In this document: positions 5,644 to 5,959 of the stretch, in pieces
Layout of the letters: each line of letters opens with the position of its first letter
How positions within the stretch are numbered: position 1 is the stretch's first letter
Source: Actinomycetes bacterium
Lineage (GTDB): Bacteria; Actinomycetota; Actinomycetes; Actinomycetales; Cellulomonadaceae
Assembly (NCBI GenBank): GCA_021793115.1
Contig: JAJYTJ010000205.1
Coordinates: forward strand, 1 to 5,959
Length of the DNA stretch: 5,959 nt
Direction: 5' to 3'
Position numbers and translations under genes: made by a program
Notes under the pieces: model-generated
Seen by the model: only the letters and a program-made list of their open reading frames with translations
Database searches by the model: none
Told to the model about the DNA's origin: nothing

Positions 5644-5959
5644 CTACAGGCCGAGCTTGCCCTTGACGATGGCGAGCAGCTGCTTGGGGTCGATCCACAT
5701 CGACGGGTAGTCGCCCTTCCACACCTGCTTGCCTGACGCGTCGATGAGCACGAATCCATGGCCCGGCAGATCGGCGTGCATGCCGGTGCCGAGGGTGCCG
5801 TACTCCTTGGAGACGGTGCCGTCGTCGAGCAGGAACGGGGTCTTGGCGCCGACGGCGGCGGCGGCCTGCGTGATGTCGGCCGCCTTGTCCATGACGATCG
5901 GCCAGACCGTGATGCCGGCGGCGGCGAAGCCGGGTTCCTTCTCGTCCTGCGCCTGCTGG
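5644..5959 (-). CDS. Redoxin-family (peroxiredoxin/TlpA-like) protein, C-terminal part
   Basis: The last 104 codons of a thioredoxin-fold redoxin are visible; the gene runs off the right edge, so its N-terminus, including the usual catalytic cysteine region, is outside the window. Recognisable features are a strand-helix pair (AGITVWPIVMDKAADITQAA, visible residues 15-34), KTPFLLDDGTVSKEYGTLGTGM (39-60) and the late strand pair GHGFVLIDASGKQVWKGDYP (67-86), matching the AhpC/TSA and thioredoxin-like fold in which a substrate-facing cis-Pro loop lies near the second stretch. There is no cysteine in the visible part, so any active-site thiol must be upstream. The internal Met at the 23rd visible residue lies within the fold and is not the start. 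It is immediately upstream of the Lgt-like gene on the same strand. Together they suggest an envelope redox or lipoprotein function, for example a lipid-anchored redoxin; whether this protein has a signal peptide or lipobox cannot be seen here. Confidence 0.8.
   Translation of the reverse strand, partial: QQAQDEKEPGFAAAGITVWPIVMDKAADITQAAAAVGAKTPFLLDDGTVSKEYGTLGTGMHADLPGHGFVLIDASGKQVWKGDYPSMWIDPKQLLAIVKGKLGL

Overview
The window is GC-rich DNA with the marks of an actinobacterium: G/C-ending codons throughout, ATGA-type gene overlaps, a probable leaderless GTG-started regulator gene, and a CmtR-type metal sensor of the kind known from Mycobacterium. Gene content (transposase debris, metal efflux, unknown operon genes, a broken gene) points to an accessory or resistance region on a plasmid, genomic island or integrated element. 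That placement is inference.

Left edge (1-290): a G-rich 16-bp tandem repeat array runs directly into the decayed 3' end of an IS1595-like transposase gene with two frame changes. Next (328-2254, minus strand) is a compact three-gene metal-efflux operon read right to left: a CmtR-like ArsR/SmtB repressor, a short membrane-only CDF-like transporter, and a full CDF (CzcD-like) efflux pump. The genes overlap by 4 bp and 1 bp. A candidate promoter with an overlapping palindrome lies just upstream of cmtR and would start the mRNA at the GTG codon. The simplest reading is a metal-sensing circuit: metal binds the sensor's cysteines, it leaves the promoter, and the two pumps export the ion.

The middle (2567-4676, plus strand) is a second unit diverging from the first after about 310 bp of non-coding DNA: a 141-aa and a 463-aa protein, both unrecognised, with a good Shine-Dalgarno each and a 4-bp overlap, followed by a third reading frame that also starts with an ATGA overlap but is cut by in-frame TGA and TAG codons. 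The text continues protein-like in one frame across both stops, so it looks like a recently inactivated third gene.

The right end (4839-5959, minus strand) holds a two-gene unit: a redoxin (peroxiredoxin/TlpA-like) protein whose N-terminal part is outside the window, followed 13 bp later by an Lgt-family membrane protein with a variant signature motif. The pairing suggests an envelope thiol-redox or lipoprotein function. The two unknown plus-strand genes with their broken partner, and the variant Lgt beside a redoxin, are the least explained parts of the window.
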